A stretch of DNA of 59,608 bases from D2472 sp964444385 (GTDB taxonomy: Bacteria > Pseudomonadota > Gammaproteobacteria > Magnimaribacterales > D2472). This document shows, piece after piece, positions 8,970-18,588 of the stretch. The first letter of the stretch is position 1, and each line of letters starts with the position of its first letter. The position numbers and the translations under genes were made by a program. The notes under the pieces are model-generated. The model had not been told where the DNA came from. It searched no databases and was given only the letters and a program-made list of their open reading frames with translations. The DNA lies in the NCBI GenBank assembly GCA_964444385.1, contig CAYUHD010000002.1, positions 1-59,608 on the forward strand, read 5' to 3'.

Positions 8970-11258
8970 TTAAAAATTATAATCTAACTTAATAGTTATG
9001 TTTCTTGGTCGATCATAGATTGCATCATATGCAATTCCATCTAACGCACCACCAGAAGCAAGTCTCACAAATGTCCTTGCTAATGGAATTGTTCCGCCGA
9101 CAACCTTAATTCGTTCATCTGTTAAGTTATCACCAATAAGTGATACTCTCCATTTACCATCTGAACTTTCTAATCCAAGAACTAAACCAACTTTTGAGTA
9201 ACCACCTTCTTCGATATTTTTATCTAGGTTTGTGGTGATGTAATATTCAGAAGAATAATCAACATTCAAGTTAGCGTCAAAGACCCAGTTATTAGATAAA
9301 ACAGTCTCGTAATCAAAGCCGACATTTCCTGTGTTTTCAGGTGCAAAGATAACACTAGCACCAGATCTATCACAATAAATACCATTGGTAGGAGCTTCAC
9401 CATATGCACACTGACTATTTTTCCAATCTGTAAACTCATAATCAAGGCTTGCAAGAGAAGCATAGAACTCTAAGCCGTCTGAAAGCAGGTATCTACCTTG
9501 CATTTCAAAACCATTTAATTCTGCTGCTGATGCATTACCAACTTTAAAACCTAAGACCCCATCATAAACACTTGTTTGTAGGTCATCATATTCGGTAGTG
9601 AAATAGGTGAAATCAAACTGAGTTCTGTCTGATTTCATCTTATAGCCCCATTCAATATTAGTTGCTTCTTCTTCTTCAAACTCCCATCCACCAGCACTAG
9701 AAATAAGCGGTGTACCAGGTATTGAATTGCCTCGAATATCAAACCCTCCAGCTTTTGAGCCTTCTGTGTAGGAGACATACATTTTAGAGTTATCAGATAG
9801 GTCATAGCTTAATCTAACCATCGGATCAAAAGAGTTTTCGCTTCTGCTACTAGCAACGTTATGAGGCCCAACGTTTAAGACAGCTCCCCATAAAACATTC
9901 AGCAAGGGTGAGTTAGCAAGCACTGTGCCCGTTCCATCTAATGTCAGTTTTCTGCTTCCATCTTTATCTTCACTAGAATATCTAGCTCCAACAGTTAAAT
10001 TCCAATTGCCTTCTAAATTGATATCAGCCTGCCCAAATACTGAGTACATATCAGATGATTGTGCATAAAGCCTGTCCCAATTTGTTCCAACAAGCATAGA
10101 AACTGGCGGCCCTGCAAGAGCTAAGAAGGAGCCCAATGGAACATAGTCTGTTACATCAACATCTGCAGTTTGAAAATAAGCACCAACAATATAATCTATA
10201 TCTTCACCACCGGGTGAGGTATAGCGAATTTCTTGAGACCATTGATCATATTTTTCTGATTGGTTTGTTCCGTCTAGAATATTTAGACCCACATAATCCA
10301 CATCAAGAACTTCATATGTGTCATATTCAACATGACCAGTAATTGAGGTAAGAGTACCCCCATTATCCATAGGATAATTAGCAGTTAAGACAAAGTTATC
10401 CATCGTATTTTGACTGAATGTTTCTCCACTTGATCTCACCCAATTTTCAGTTGTTTCAACAGCAATGGGGCCTGCAAAAACAAGACCATATCCATCTTGA
10501 GGAGCTATAGCCTCCATGGCATAACCTACAGAGTCAAAATCGGCTGATTCAACTTTTAGGTTGTAGTCAACGTCCCCAGATGTCCATGCAAGCTGACCTC
10601 TGATATATGTTTCATCTCTTTGAGGTTCAATTCTTTTCATATTTTCATTTATTATCCAACCATCCATTTCTCTTGTTGAAATGGTAAGTCTGCCAAGAAC
10701 ATTTTCTGAAAGTGGTCCAGAAAGAACTAAAAGAGATTGAGATTCATCATGTTCTGATTCATGTGAGGTAGAGAATTTACCTTCAAATTCTTCAGTTGGC
10801 TTTGCTGAAGTAACGCTTACAACACCACCAATGGCATTTTTACCAAAGAGAGTAGGTTGCGGTCCACGCAAAACCTCAACTCGCTCTAAATCAACCAATG
10901 GCGTTCTTGCTAACTGACTTCTAGGATAAGTAATTCCGTCAAAATTCAATGGGACAGATTGCTCAAACCCTTTATTGGCTCCAGATCTGACGCCTCGAAT
11001 AGAAATGGTTGTATCAATTTGAGTTTCAGCGACATAAAAGTTAGGCACAGAAGCTGAAAGTGAACTTAGATTATCAACGCTTCTGTCTTCAATAGCCTCT
11101 CCGTCAACAGCTGAGACAGAGATAGGAACATCCTGAAGACTTTGTTCTCTGAGTTGGGCCGTTACAACAACCTCTTCAAGAGTTTGAGTAAAGGCTGAAG
11201 TTGCTCCAAAAAATAAAATGACAGTAAAGACTACATTAAAAAAACGTTTAATTAACAT
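8970..11258 (-). CDS. TonB-dependent outer-membrane receptor
   Basis: 762 residues. A signal peptide (residues 1 to about 25, ending ATSAFTQ) precedes LEEVVVTAQ, a typical start of the plug domain. The plug has SIRGVRSG and ERVEVLRGPQPTLFGKNAIGG near residues 125-150. A long beta-barrel region rich in alternating aromatic and polar residues follows, ending in the outer-membrane signature with terminal phenylalanine (KLDYNF). TonB receptors take up large or scarce ligands across the outer membrane using energy from TonB-ExbBD. An AAGGAG sequence just upstream supports the ATG at 11258. Position beside carotenoid oxygenase and acyl-CoA genes suggests a lipophilic ligand rather than iron, but the ligand cannot be read from sequence. 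Confidence 0.93.
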   Translation of the reverse strand: MLIKRFFNVVFTVILFFGATSAFTQTLEEVVVTAQLREQSLQDVPISVSAVDGEAIEDRSVDNLSSLSASVPNFYVAETQIDTTISIRGVRSGANKGFEQSVPLNFDGITYPRSQLARTPLVDLERVEVLRGPQPTLFGKNAIGGVVSVTSAKPTEEFEGKFSTSHESEHDESQSLLVLSGPLSENVLGRLTISTREMDGWIINENMKRIEPQRDETYIRGQLAWTSGDVDYNLKVESADFDSVGYAMEAIAPQDGYGLVFAGPIAVETTENWVRSSGETFSQNTMDNFVLTANYPMDNGGTLTSITGHVEYDTYEVLDVDYVGLNILDGTNQSEKYDQWSQEIRYTSPGGEDIDYIVGAYFQTADVDVTDYVPLGSFLALAGPPVSMLVGTNWDRLYAQSSDMYSVFGQADINLEGNWNLTVGARYSSEDKDGSRKLTLDGTGTVLANSPLLNVLWGAVLNVGPHNVASSRSENSFDPMVRLSYDLSDNSKMYVSYTEGSKAGGFDIRGNSIPGTPLISSAGGWEFEEEEATNIEWGYKMKSDRTQFDFTYFTTEYDDLQTSVYDGVLGFKVGNASAAELNGFEMQGRYLLSDGLEFYASLASLDYEFTDWKNSQCAYGEAPTNGIYCDRSGASVIFAPENTGNVGFDYETVLSNNWVFDANLNVDYSSEYYITTNLDKNIEEGGYSKVGLVLGLESSDGKWRVSLIGDNLTDERIKVVGGTIPLARTFVRLASGGALDGIAYDAIYDRPRNITIKLDYNF

Positions 11259-11369
11259 ATTTCTCCTTAAATTATAAAAAATTATTATTTATGATAACCA
11301 ATAAGCTTCGATATGACTATTTTTTTACACTAAAGTAAAATTTCCTTAATTATTTTCTAATTTTGGTAA

Positions 11370-12401
11370 CTATTGCCTTATAGCATCAATCATAACTTTA
11401 ATTTTTTCAGGTTTAATATCTGGAGTAATGCCATGACCAAGATTAAAAATAAATCCTGGAAACCCTTTCATGATCGTGCAGATTTTTTCAGTTTCATCCC
11501 AAATTAATTCATCAGACTCAAGCAAGATCTTAGGATCAAGGTTTCCTTGAATTGCAAATTTATTTTTGAAATCTTTTGAGACGGCCTCTATATCTTCTTG
11601 CCAATGTAGGCTTACGCAAGCTAGGTCTTTAAATACTAAATCAATAATTTTCTTATTAGGAGATTTTTCAAACAAGATGATTGGAATATTTGCAGTAACA
11701 GGATCAGCTTTTAAGAGTTGAGTGAGCGTTCGAGTATGTTGTAAGGAGAACCTCTCTAAATCATCTTCTGATAATAGGTCTGCCCATGAATCAAATATCT
11801 GTAGAGCGTTAACACCACTCAAAACTTGTTGTCTTAAATATTCATAACAAGCATTGCTAAGAATTTCTAAAAATTCTTGAAGTTCTGCAGGATGAGTCAT
11901 CATAAAATTTTTTGTCTTATTGAAATCTTTTGAACCTCCGCCTTCAATTGAATAAGCGGCCAATGTCCAAGGACTGCCACAAAATCCAATGAGAGGTATG
12001 TCTTGAGGTAGCTTATTTTTAGTTTCTTCAACAGCTTTAAATACATAACTAAGAGCATTAACATCAAATGAGATTAAATTATTAATATCTTGAGGAGATG
12101 AAATGGGGTTGCTAAATTTAGGACCCTCGCCTTCATGGAAAGCAAGACCAAGATTGAAGGCATCAGGTATGGTAAGAATATCTGAGAAGAGAATTGAAGC
12201 ATCTAAACCAAAACGATCAATTGGCTGTAACGCTAGTTCTGCACAAGTTTCTGGCTTTTTACACATATCAAGAAAGTTGCTGTAATTTTTTCTAATTTCT
12301 TGATATTCAGGTAGATACCTGCCTGCCTGACGCATGAACCATACTGGTGGAATTGAGTTTGGTTGAAGGTTAAGTGCTCTTAAAAAATTTGAATTTTTCA
12401 T
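11370..12401 (-). CDS. hemE: Uroporphyrinogen decarboxylase
   Basis: 343 residues, close to the usual length of about 355. The signature WFMRQAGRYLPEY at residues 21-33 carries the substrate-binding arginines, and FNLGHGITPD lies near the C-terminus. HemE converts uroporphyrinogen III to coproporphyrinogen III in the cytoplasm during heme synthesis. The ATG at 12401 directly follows the gltD stop (TAA then ATG with no gap), so the two are very probably cotranscribed. The gltBD-hemE adjacency matches what I recall of Pseudomonas. Confidence 0.96.
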   Translation of the reverse strand: MKNSNFLRALNLQPNSIPPVWFMRQAGRYLPEYQEIRKNYSNFLDMCKKPETCAELALQPIDRFGLDASILFSDILTIPDAFNLGLAFHEGEGPKFSNPISSPQDINNLISFDVNALSYVFKAVEETKNKLPQDIPLIGFCGSPWTLAAYSIEGGGSKDFNKTKNFMMTHPAELQEFLEILSNACYEYLRQQVLSGVNALQIFDSWADLLSEDDLERFSLQHTRTLTQLLKADPVTANIPIILFEKSPNKKIIDLVFKDLACVSLHWQEDIEAVSKDFKNKFAIQGNLDPKILLESDELIWDETEKICTIMKGFPGFIFNLGHGITPDIKPEKIKVMIDAIRQ

Positions 12402-14069
12402 TTATGAAACGAATTGTATGATACTTTTGGCAGCTTCTCTTCCTTCCCATATAGCAGTTACAACTAAATCAGATCCTCTTACCATGTCACCTCCAGAAAA
12501 AATCTTTGGGTTAGAGGTTTGAAATTTTAACTCTTCTCTATCTGGAGCAATCACCAATCCAGATTTATTAGTTTTAATGTCAAAATCCTTAAACCATTCT
12601 GCTGGATTAGCTCTAAAACCGAAGGCAATTACTACTTCGTCTGCAGGAAAAGTTTTTTCACTGCCTTGAATTGGAACGGGAACTCTTCTTCCGTTTTGAT
12701 CTAGCTCACCTAATTTAGTTTGGATTGTTTTAACACCTTTAACATGATCTTTCCCAATAATTTCGATTGGTTGAATATTAAATTCGAATTGAACTCCTTC
12801 TTCTTTAGCATTAACCACCTCCTTTCTTGAGCCAGGCATATTTTTTTCATCTCTTCTATATAAGCAAGTTACAGATTTAGCCCTTTGTCTGATGGCTGTT
12901 CTATTGCAATCCATTGCAGTATCTCCACCCCCTAAAATAACAACATCTTTACCCTTGAAATTAATGTAGTCAGATTGTCTTTGTTTAAATTTAAGAAGAT
13001 GATTGGTATTGCCAATGAGATAATCAATTGCTTTATGCGCTTGAGGTAAATCCTCTCCTTTGAAGCCTCCTTCAAGCGAGGTATAAGTTCCCATGCCTAA
13101 AAACACAGCATCATATTTAGTATGCAATTTCTTAAAAGTAATGTCTTTCCCAATTTCTTTATTGAGATGAAACTTAATACCCATATCTTCAAGTATTTTC
13201 CTTCTTCGGCGCACCACACTTTTTTCTAATTTAAACTCAGGGATTCCAAAAGTTAGTAAGCCGCCAATTTCTGGCTGCTTATCATAGACATCACAATTAA
13301 TTCCTGCTCTGATGAGGATATCTGCGCATCCTATGCCTGCGGGACCTGCTCCCACTATTGCTACTTTCTTATTGGTCCAAGTTCTATTGCTAAGGTCTGG
13401 TTTCCATCCCATATCTATTGCTTTATCAGTTATGTATTTTTCAATATTACCAATGCTAACTGCGCCAAACCCATCATTTAGTGTGCAGGCCCCTTCACAT
13501 AAACGATCTTGAGGACAAACCCTTCCACACATTTCTGGAAGAGAGTTTGTCTGATGGCATAAATCAGCAGCTTCTAATATATTTCCCTCATTCACGAGTT
13601 TCAGCCAATCAGGTATATAGTTATGAACAGGGCATTTCCATTCACAATATGGATTTCCGCAGTCCAGACATCTATGAGATTGATTAGACGCTTCTAATTG
13701 ATTGTAGTCACCATAAATCTCAACAAAATTAATTTTTCTTTCCTCAATATTTTTTTTATTGGGGTCATAGCGACCAACTTCCAAAAATTGAAAATCATTT
13801 TTAAGAGGAACATGTTCAATATATTCTGATCTGGATTTAAAATTTTCTAGAGAGGGTATCGCTGAGGTTGGTATAGTGCTTTGATTTAAGAGTTCTTTTT
13901 GCCACTCAAATAACATTACTTTTGCCTCTTCTAAATCAGTAATCGGAGCAAATGACTTTGTTATGTATTTTCTATTTAATCTAATTTTTCCATAAAAATA
14001 TGGAGAACGTGGTTGGGTAAAAAGCAACAGACCTTTTTCAACTTTATATTGTTTATTTTTCGCGCTCAT
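12402..14069 (-). CDS. gltD: Glutamate synthase small subunit
   Basis: 555 residues from the ATG at 14069. Cysteine groups for the iron-sulfur clusters are seen in CLDCGNPYCEWKCP and in CGRVCPQDRLCEGAC. They are followed by an FAD-binding GAGPAGIG and an NADPH-binding GGGDTAMDC. GltD passes electrons from NADPH to the GltB subunit. The frame stays open to a TTG at 14150, but that would overlap gltB, and the residues there look like non-coding leader, so I prefer 14069. The protein is longer than E. coli GltD (about 470 residues) because of an N-terminal extension of about 90 residues. It is transcribed divergently from gltB instead of downstream of it, which is unusual. Confidence 0.94.
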   Translation of the reverse strand: MSAKNKQYKVEKGLLLFTQPRSPYFYGKIRLNRKYITKSFAPITDLEEAKVMLFEWQKELLNQSTIPTSAIPSLENFKSRSEYIEHVPLKNDFQFLEVGRYDPNKKNIEERKINFVEIYGDYNQLEASNQSHRCLDCGNPYCEWKCPVHNYIPDWLKLVNEGNILEAADLCHQTNSLPEMCGRVCPQDRLCEGACTLNDGFGAVSIGNIEKYITDKAIDMGWKPDLSNRTWTNKKVAIVGAGPAGIGCADILIRAGINCDVYDKQPEIGGLLTFGIPEFKLEKSVVRRRRKILEDMGIKFHLNKEIGKDITFKKLHTKYDAVFLGMGTYTSLEGGFKGEDLPQAHKAIDYLIGNTNHLLKFKQRQSDYINFKGKDVVILGGGDTAMDCNRTAIRQRAKSVTCLYRRDEKNMPGSRKEVVNAKEEGVQFEFNIQPIEIIGKDHVKGVKTIQTKLGELDQNGRRVPVPIQGSEKTFPADEVVIAFGFRANPAEWFKDFDIKTNKSGLVIAPDREELKFQTSNPKIFSGGDMVRGSDLVVTAIWEGREAAKSIIQFVS

Positions 14070-14096
14070 TAATTTGTAATAGTTCTGCGTGGCAGG

Positions 14097-14114
14097 TATG
14101 ACATAGTATGACAT
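14097..14114. promoter_or_regulatory. Tandem 8-bp direct repeat in the gltD/gltB divergent spacer
   Basis: TATGACAT occurs at 14097-14104 and again at 14107-14114, exactly 10 bases (one helical turn) apart, within a 57-base spacer between two divergent glutamate synthase genes. Such spacing suits a protein bound to one face of the DNA. A regulatory role is inference only; no sigma-54 or consensus sigma-70 promoter is clear nearby. Confidence 0.3.
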
Positions 14115-14126
14115 TATTGTGTTAAT

Positions 14127-17100
14127 ATGTGTAACCTTATGCCACAACAAAAGCCTAAAATATCGTTATACGAGGAGTCACAAGCTAAAGATAATTGTGG
14201 TTTTGGACTCATAGTAAATCGACAAGGGACTCTTAATAGAGATGTAGTTACGCGCTCTATTGCTGGCCTGACAAGCATGACGCATAGGGGAGCCATTGGA
14301 TCAGATGGCAAAACTGGAGATGGCTGCGGTCTTTTGTTTAACCTCAATCAAGAATTCTTTCAAAAAAGAATAAAAAAAGAATTAAATATAAAGTTACCGG
14401 AATTATTTGGCATAGCTCAAATTTTTTCATCAACCTCCCTCAAAAAGAATTTATCCACCATAAAAGCAATTCTTAAATTAGAGAATTTAATCTTTGTCTG
14501 TATTAGAGAAGTCCCTATTAATAAATCTGTTCTAGGTGAAATAGCGCTTGAATCATTGCCAAAAATTAATCAAATATTTGTAACTCCAATTTCAAAAGAT
14601 TTAAATAAAGAGCGATTTGAAGCATGTCTTTTACAGTCTAGAAAGAAAATTGAAGAAATACATAATAATGATGAAAAGCTATATATCTGTAGCATGTCAA
14701 GCCAAACGATTGTATATAAGGGCCTCATGCTACCCGATGCAATTAGCAACTTTTATCAGGATATAGCTAAAAAATCATTTACAGCGAAGATCTGCTTATT
14801 TCACCAAAGATTCTCTACAAATACTCAACCAAGATGGCATTTAGCCCAACCCTTTAGGCTTCTTGCGCATAATGGCGAGATCAATGCAATTAGAGGCAAC
14901 AGAAACTGGGTTAAAGCTCGCGCCTCGAAATTCTCTACTCCTCTTATTCCAGGCATAAGTAAATTTAAATCATTGGTAAATGAAACAGGTTCTGATTCAT
15001 CCGCCCTTGATAACATGATCGAATTGCTTGTGAAAGGTGGCATCAATTTCTTTAGATCTATAAGAATGGTTTTGCCTCCAGCATGGCAAAATATTCACAC
15101 TATGGATCCAGAGGTGAGAGCTTTCCATGAATATAATTCAATGCACATGGAAGCTTGGGATGGTCCTGCTGGTATTGTTATGTCTGATGGAGAGTGGGCA
15201 ATCTGTGTTTTAGATAGGAATGGATTGAGACCTGCTCGATACCAAGTGCTTGCTGATGGCATGGTTGTCGTAGCTTCTGAAACAGGAATTTATCCAGTCA
15301 AAGATGAAGAGATTCTTCAAAAAGGACGCTTAAGCCCAGGTGGAATTTTTGCAGTTAACACTGAATCGGGAGAGATTTTTGATCAGAAGGTTATTGATGA
15401 GCAGCTGAAAGAAAGCAAACCTTATCGAGAGTGGTTAAAAAGATCTGCAATTTATCTTGAATCTACTTTGGATGCTTTTGAGGGACCAGGTATAAAGAAA
15501 ATTCACCATCATGAATTTATAAAATCTTCAAAACTTTTTTCTGTGTTTAATGAAGAAAGAGTATCTGTAATAAAGCCGCTCGCTTTAGATGGTCTTGAGG
15601 GGACTGGTTCAATGGGTGACGATACTACTCTAGCAATGTTAAGCACTATGCCAAGATCTATTTATGATTATTTTAGGCAGCAATTTGCTCAAGTAACAAA
15701 CCCACCCATTGACTCCCTAAGAGAATCAAGTGTGATGTCTTTAGAAGTATGTTTTGGTCCCGAGTTGAATATATTTAAAGAAACAAAAGATCATGCAAAA
15801 AGAATTGTGAGCACATCACCTGTTCTTTCGCATAAAAAGCTTTCAACCCTTTTAAAAAACCCTTATTTTTCTTCTAAAAATTTTGATCTACAGTATTCAT
15901 TTAAAACAAATCTGAAAGAAGCTCTTAATGTATTGACCAAGAAAGTAGTTTCAGCTGTTCGAAGGGGAAAAATTATTATTCATTTAAATGAGAAATTGCC
16001 TGAAGGAAATAAGCTTTCAATCAATGCTCTGCTCGCTGTTGGCTGTATACATCAGGAGCTAGTTAGATTGGGTCTTAGATCTGATGCTAACTTAATAGTT
16101 AGTTCTGCTACTGCTAGAGATACCCATCAAATTGCATGCTTGCTTAGTTTCGGTGCAACTGCTATTTATCCTTGGCTGGCTTTTCAGACAATTTTAGATC
16201 TTACTCATCGCAAAGAACTCAAGGGTAGCCCAACAGCGAATTGTGCTAGATATAGAAAAGGGATTAATAAAGGACTCTTAAAAATTATTTCTAAAATCGG
16301 TATTTCAACCATTTCAAGTTACAGGGGTTCTCAATTACATGAGATAGTTGGCTTAAGCTCAGATATTGTAAATCTATCATTTACAAATACAGTTAGCAGG
16401 GTTGGAGGTAAAACATTTCAAGATTTAGATGATGAAATGCGATCTCTGTATAAATATGCTAATTCAAATGTGAGTGAAATTGGTTTAGGCGGACTATTAA
16501 AATTTGTTCATGGTGGTGAGTATCACACTTATAACCCAGAGGTTGTGAAGAAGCTTCAAGAGGCAGTTAGTTTAGGTTCTAAAAAAACTTATAAAGAATA
16601 TGCAGATCTTGTAAATCTAAGACCTCCAGCTATGTTAAGAGATTTGATGGAGGTTAAATTTCCGAAAAAACCTAAAAAAATTGAGCTGACTCACGTGAGC
16701 GAACTGTTAAAAAAATTTGATTCAGCTGGAATGAGTCTCGGAGCTTTGTCTCCAGATGCTCATGAAACTTTAGCTGAAGCAATGAATAGCATGGGAGCAA
16801 GATCTAATTCTGGGGAAGGTGGAGAAGCTAAAGAAAGATACGGGACTTCCAAAATGTCAAAAATTAAGCAAGTTGCATCAGGTCGTTTTGGTGTGACGCC
16901 TGAGTATTTAGTTAATGCAGAGGTTTTGCAAATCAAAATTGCTCAAGGTGCCAAGCCAGGTGAGGGAGGCCAACTTCCCGGAGGAAAAGTTAATTCATTA
17001 ATAGCAAAACTTAGATATTCAACTCCCGGAATAACTCTTATCTCACCTCCACCCCATCATGATATCTATTCCATCGAAGATTTAGCTCAATTAATCTTTG

Positions 17101-18587
17101 ACCTAAAACAAGTAAATTCAAAAGCTTTGGTATCCGTTAAATTAGTATCTGAGCCTGGCGTAGGAACTATTGCTGCTGGTGTTGCTAAGGCTTATGCAGA
17201 TTTAATTACAATTTCTGGACATGATGGCGGAACAGGTGCCAGTCCTTTGTCTTCTATTCGTTATGCGGGATCTCCATGGGAGCTTGGTTTATCTGAGGCT
17301 CATCAAGCTCTAAGAGCTAGTAACTTAAGGCATAAAGTTAGATTGCAGGCTGATGGGGGTTTGAAAACTGGTTTAGATGTAGTAAAAGCAGCCATTCTCG
17401 GAGCAGAATCTTTTGGTTTTGGAACAGGTCCAATGATTGCAATGGGCTGTAAATATTTACGAATTTGTCATTTAAATAGCTGTGCTACAGGCGTCGCAAC
17501 ACAGAGAAGAGATATCATTGATCATCATTACATTGGTGAAAAGGAGAGGGTCATAAATTACTTCACATTCATTGCAAATGAAGTTCAAGAAATCCTAACC
17601 AAGTTAGGTGTTCCAAATCTTGAATCAATCATAGGCCAAACCCAGTATTTAAAAGATATTACTCAAGTTAATCCTCATACTCAAAATATTGATTTATCTC
17701 CAATTTTATACTCTGATCAACAATCTAATGCTCCACATTATTGCAATGCAATATCAAATGACCCATGGGATAAAGCAGAGTTAAACACCAAGATTCTTAA
17801 AGACTTGAGACCATCTATCTCGAAAGCTCATTCGACTGAGTTTTCTTACAATATTTCAAACAAAGATAGATCTGTAGGAGCGCAAGTTTCTGGTTTGATT
17901 GCATCGCTATATGGAGAAAAAGGGCTTAATCAAAAGCAGACTCTTAATTTCAAAGGGTCTGCAGGGCAAAGTTTTGGTGCTTGGAATGCAGCAGGCCTTC
18001 ATCTAAAGCTTGATGGTGATGCAAATGATTACGTAGGCAAAGGAATGAATGGGGGTAAGATAGTTATTTCTAGTTCTGGAGAATATGCTTCGCAAGATTC
18101 ACCCACCGTTTTAGCAGGAAATACTGCATTGTATGGCGCAACTGGAGGAGAGCTTTATGTGGGAGGATGTGTAGGTGAAAGGTTTGCAGTCAGAAATTCA
18201 GGTGCATCTGCAGTAATAGAAGGTGCAGGTGATCATTGCTGTGAATATATGACAGGTGGACATGTAACAGTATTAGGAAGTGTAGGTTCTAATTTTGGGG
18301 CTGGAATGACAGGTGGCTTTGCTTATGTTCTTGATACCAATAGAAGATTCTTTGATCAATGCAATCGAAGTCTAATCAATCTAGACAGAATTGTTAGCGA
18401 AGAAATGGAATCTCACAGGAAATTTTTAAAGCAAATCCTTGCTCGACACATTAAAGAAACTAAAAGTGAAAGGGCTAAATTAATATTAGATGAATTTGAT
18501 AGATATGAACCATCGTTCTGGCTGATATCACCAGCAGCTTTAAATATTCAAGATCTTTTAAAAGCAACCACAGCGAACGCAGCTTGA
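14127..18587 (+). CDS. gltB: Glutamate synthase large subunit
   Basis: 1486 residues, full length. Cys24 in NCGFGL is the N-terminal nucleophile of the glutaminase domain, exposed after removal of a short propeptide. The central FMN domain contains GHDGGTGASPLSS. The 3Fe-4S cysteines are C1108, C1114 and C1119 with the standard C-x5-C-x4-C spacing. The C-terminal beta-helix has GATGGELYVGG and related repeats. Together with GltD it makes two glutamates from glutamine and 2-oxoglutarate. A second ATG at 14139 is also possible as the start. The gene is convergent with aroB with only one base between them, and divergent from gltD, so the two subunits need separate promoters. Confidence 0.96.
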   Translation: MCNLMPQQKPKISLYEESQAKDNCGFGLIVNRQGTLNRDVVTRSIAGLTSMTHRGAIGSDGKTGDGCGLLFNLNQEFFQKRIKKELNIKLPELFGIAQIFSSTSLKKNLSTIKAILKLENLIFVCIREVPINKSVLGEIALESLPKINQIFVTPISKDLNKERFEACLLQSRKKIEEIHNNDEKLYICSMSSQTIVYKGLMLPDAISNFYQDIAKKSFTAKICLFHQRFSTNTQPRWHLAQPFRLLAHNGEINAIRGNRNWVKARASKFSTPLIPGISKFKSLVNETGSDSSALDNMIELLVKGGINFFRSIRMVLPPAWQNIHTMDPEVRAFHEYNSMHMEAWDGPAGIVMSDGEWAICVLDRNGLRPARYQVLADGMVVVASETGIYPVKDEEILQKGRLSPGGIFAVNTESGEIFDQKVIDEQLKESKPYREWLKRSAIYLESTLDAFEGPGIKKIHHHEFIKSSKLFSVFNEERVSVIKPLALDGLEGTGSMGDDTTLAMLSTMPRSIYDYFRQQFAQVTNPPIDSLRESSVMSLEVCFGPELNIFKETKDHAKRIVSTSPVLSHKKLSTLLKNPYFSSKNFDLQYSFKTNLKEALNVLTKKVVSAVRRGKIIIHLNEKLPEGNKLSINALLAVGCIHQELVRLGLRSDANLIVSSATARDTHQIACLLSFGATAIYPWLAFQTILDLTHRKELKGSPTANCARYRKGINKGLLKIISKIGISTISSYRGSQLHEIVGLSSDIVNLSFTNTVSRVGGKTFQDLDDEMRSLYKYANSNVSEIGLGGLLKFVHGGEYHTYNPEVVKKLQEAVSLGSKKTYKEYADLVNLRPPAMLRDLMEVKFPKKPKKIELTHVSELLKKFDSAGMSLGALSPDAHETLAEAMNSMGARSNSGEGGEAKERYGTSKMSKIKQVASGRFGVTPEYLVNAEVLQIKIAQGAKPGEGGQLPGGKVNSLIAKLRYSTPGITLISPPPHHDIYSIEDLAQLIFDLKQVNSKALVSVKLVSEPGVGTIAAGVAKAYADLITISGHDGGTGASPLSSIRYAGSPWELGLSEAHQALRASNLRHKVRLQADGGLKTGLDVVKAAILGAESFGFGTGPMIAMGCKYLRICHLNSCATGVATQRRDIIDHHYIGEKERVINYFTFIANEVQEILTKLGVPNLESIIGQTQYLKDITQVNPHTQNIDLSPILYSDQQSNAPHYCNAISNDPWDKAELNTKILKDLRPSISKAHSTEFSYNISNKDRSVGAQVSGLIASLYGEKGLNQKQTLNFKGSAGQSFGAWNAAGLHLKLDGDANDYVGKGMNGGKIVISSSGEYASQDSPTVLAGNTALYGATGGELYVGGCVGERFAVRNSGASAVIEGAGDHCCEYMTGGHVTVLGSVGSNFGAGMTGGFAYVLDTNRRFFDQCNRSLINLDRIVSEEMESHRKFLKQILARHIKETKSERAKLILDEFDRYEPSFWLISPAALNIQDLLKATTANAA

Positions 18588-18588
18588 T

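Noticed and set aside
11323..11340. Hairpin TTTTAC / GTAAAA between hemE and the TonB receptor gene
   Set aside because: Only one G-C pair; too weak to call a terminator.
14070..14150. N-terminal extension of GltD from a TTG at 14150
   Set aside because: It would overlap the gltB start and adds residues unlike any GltD; ATG at 14069 is better.
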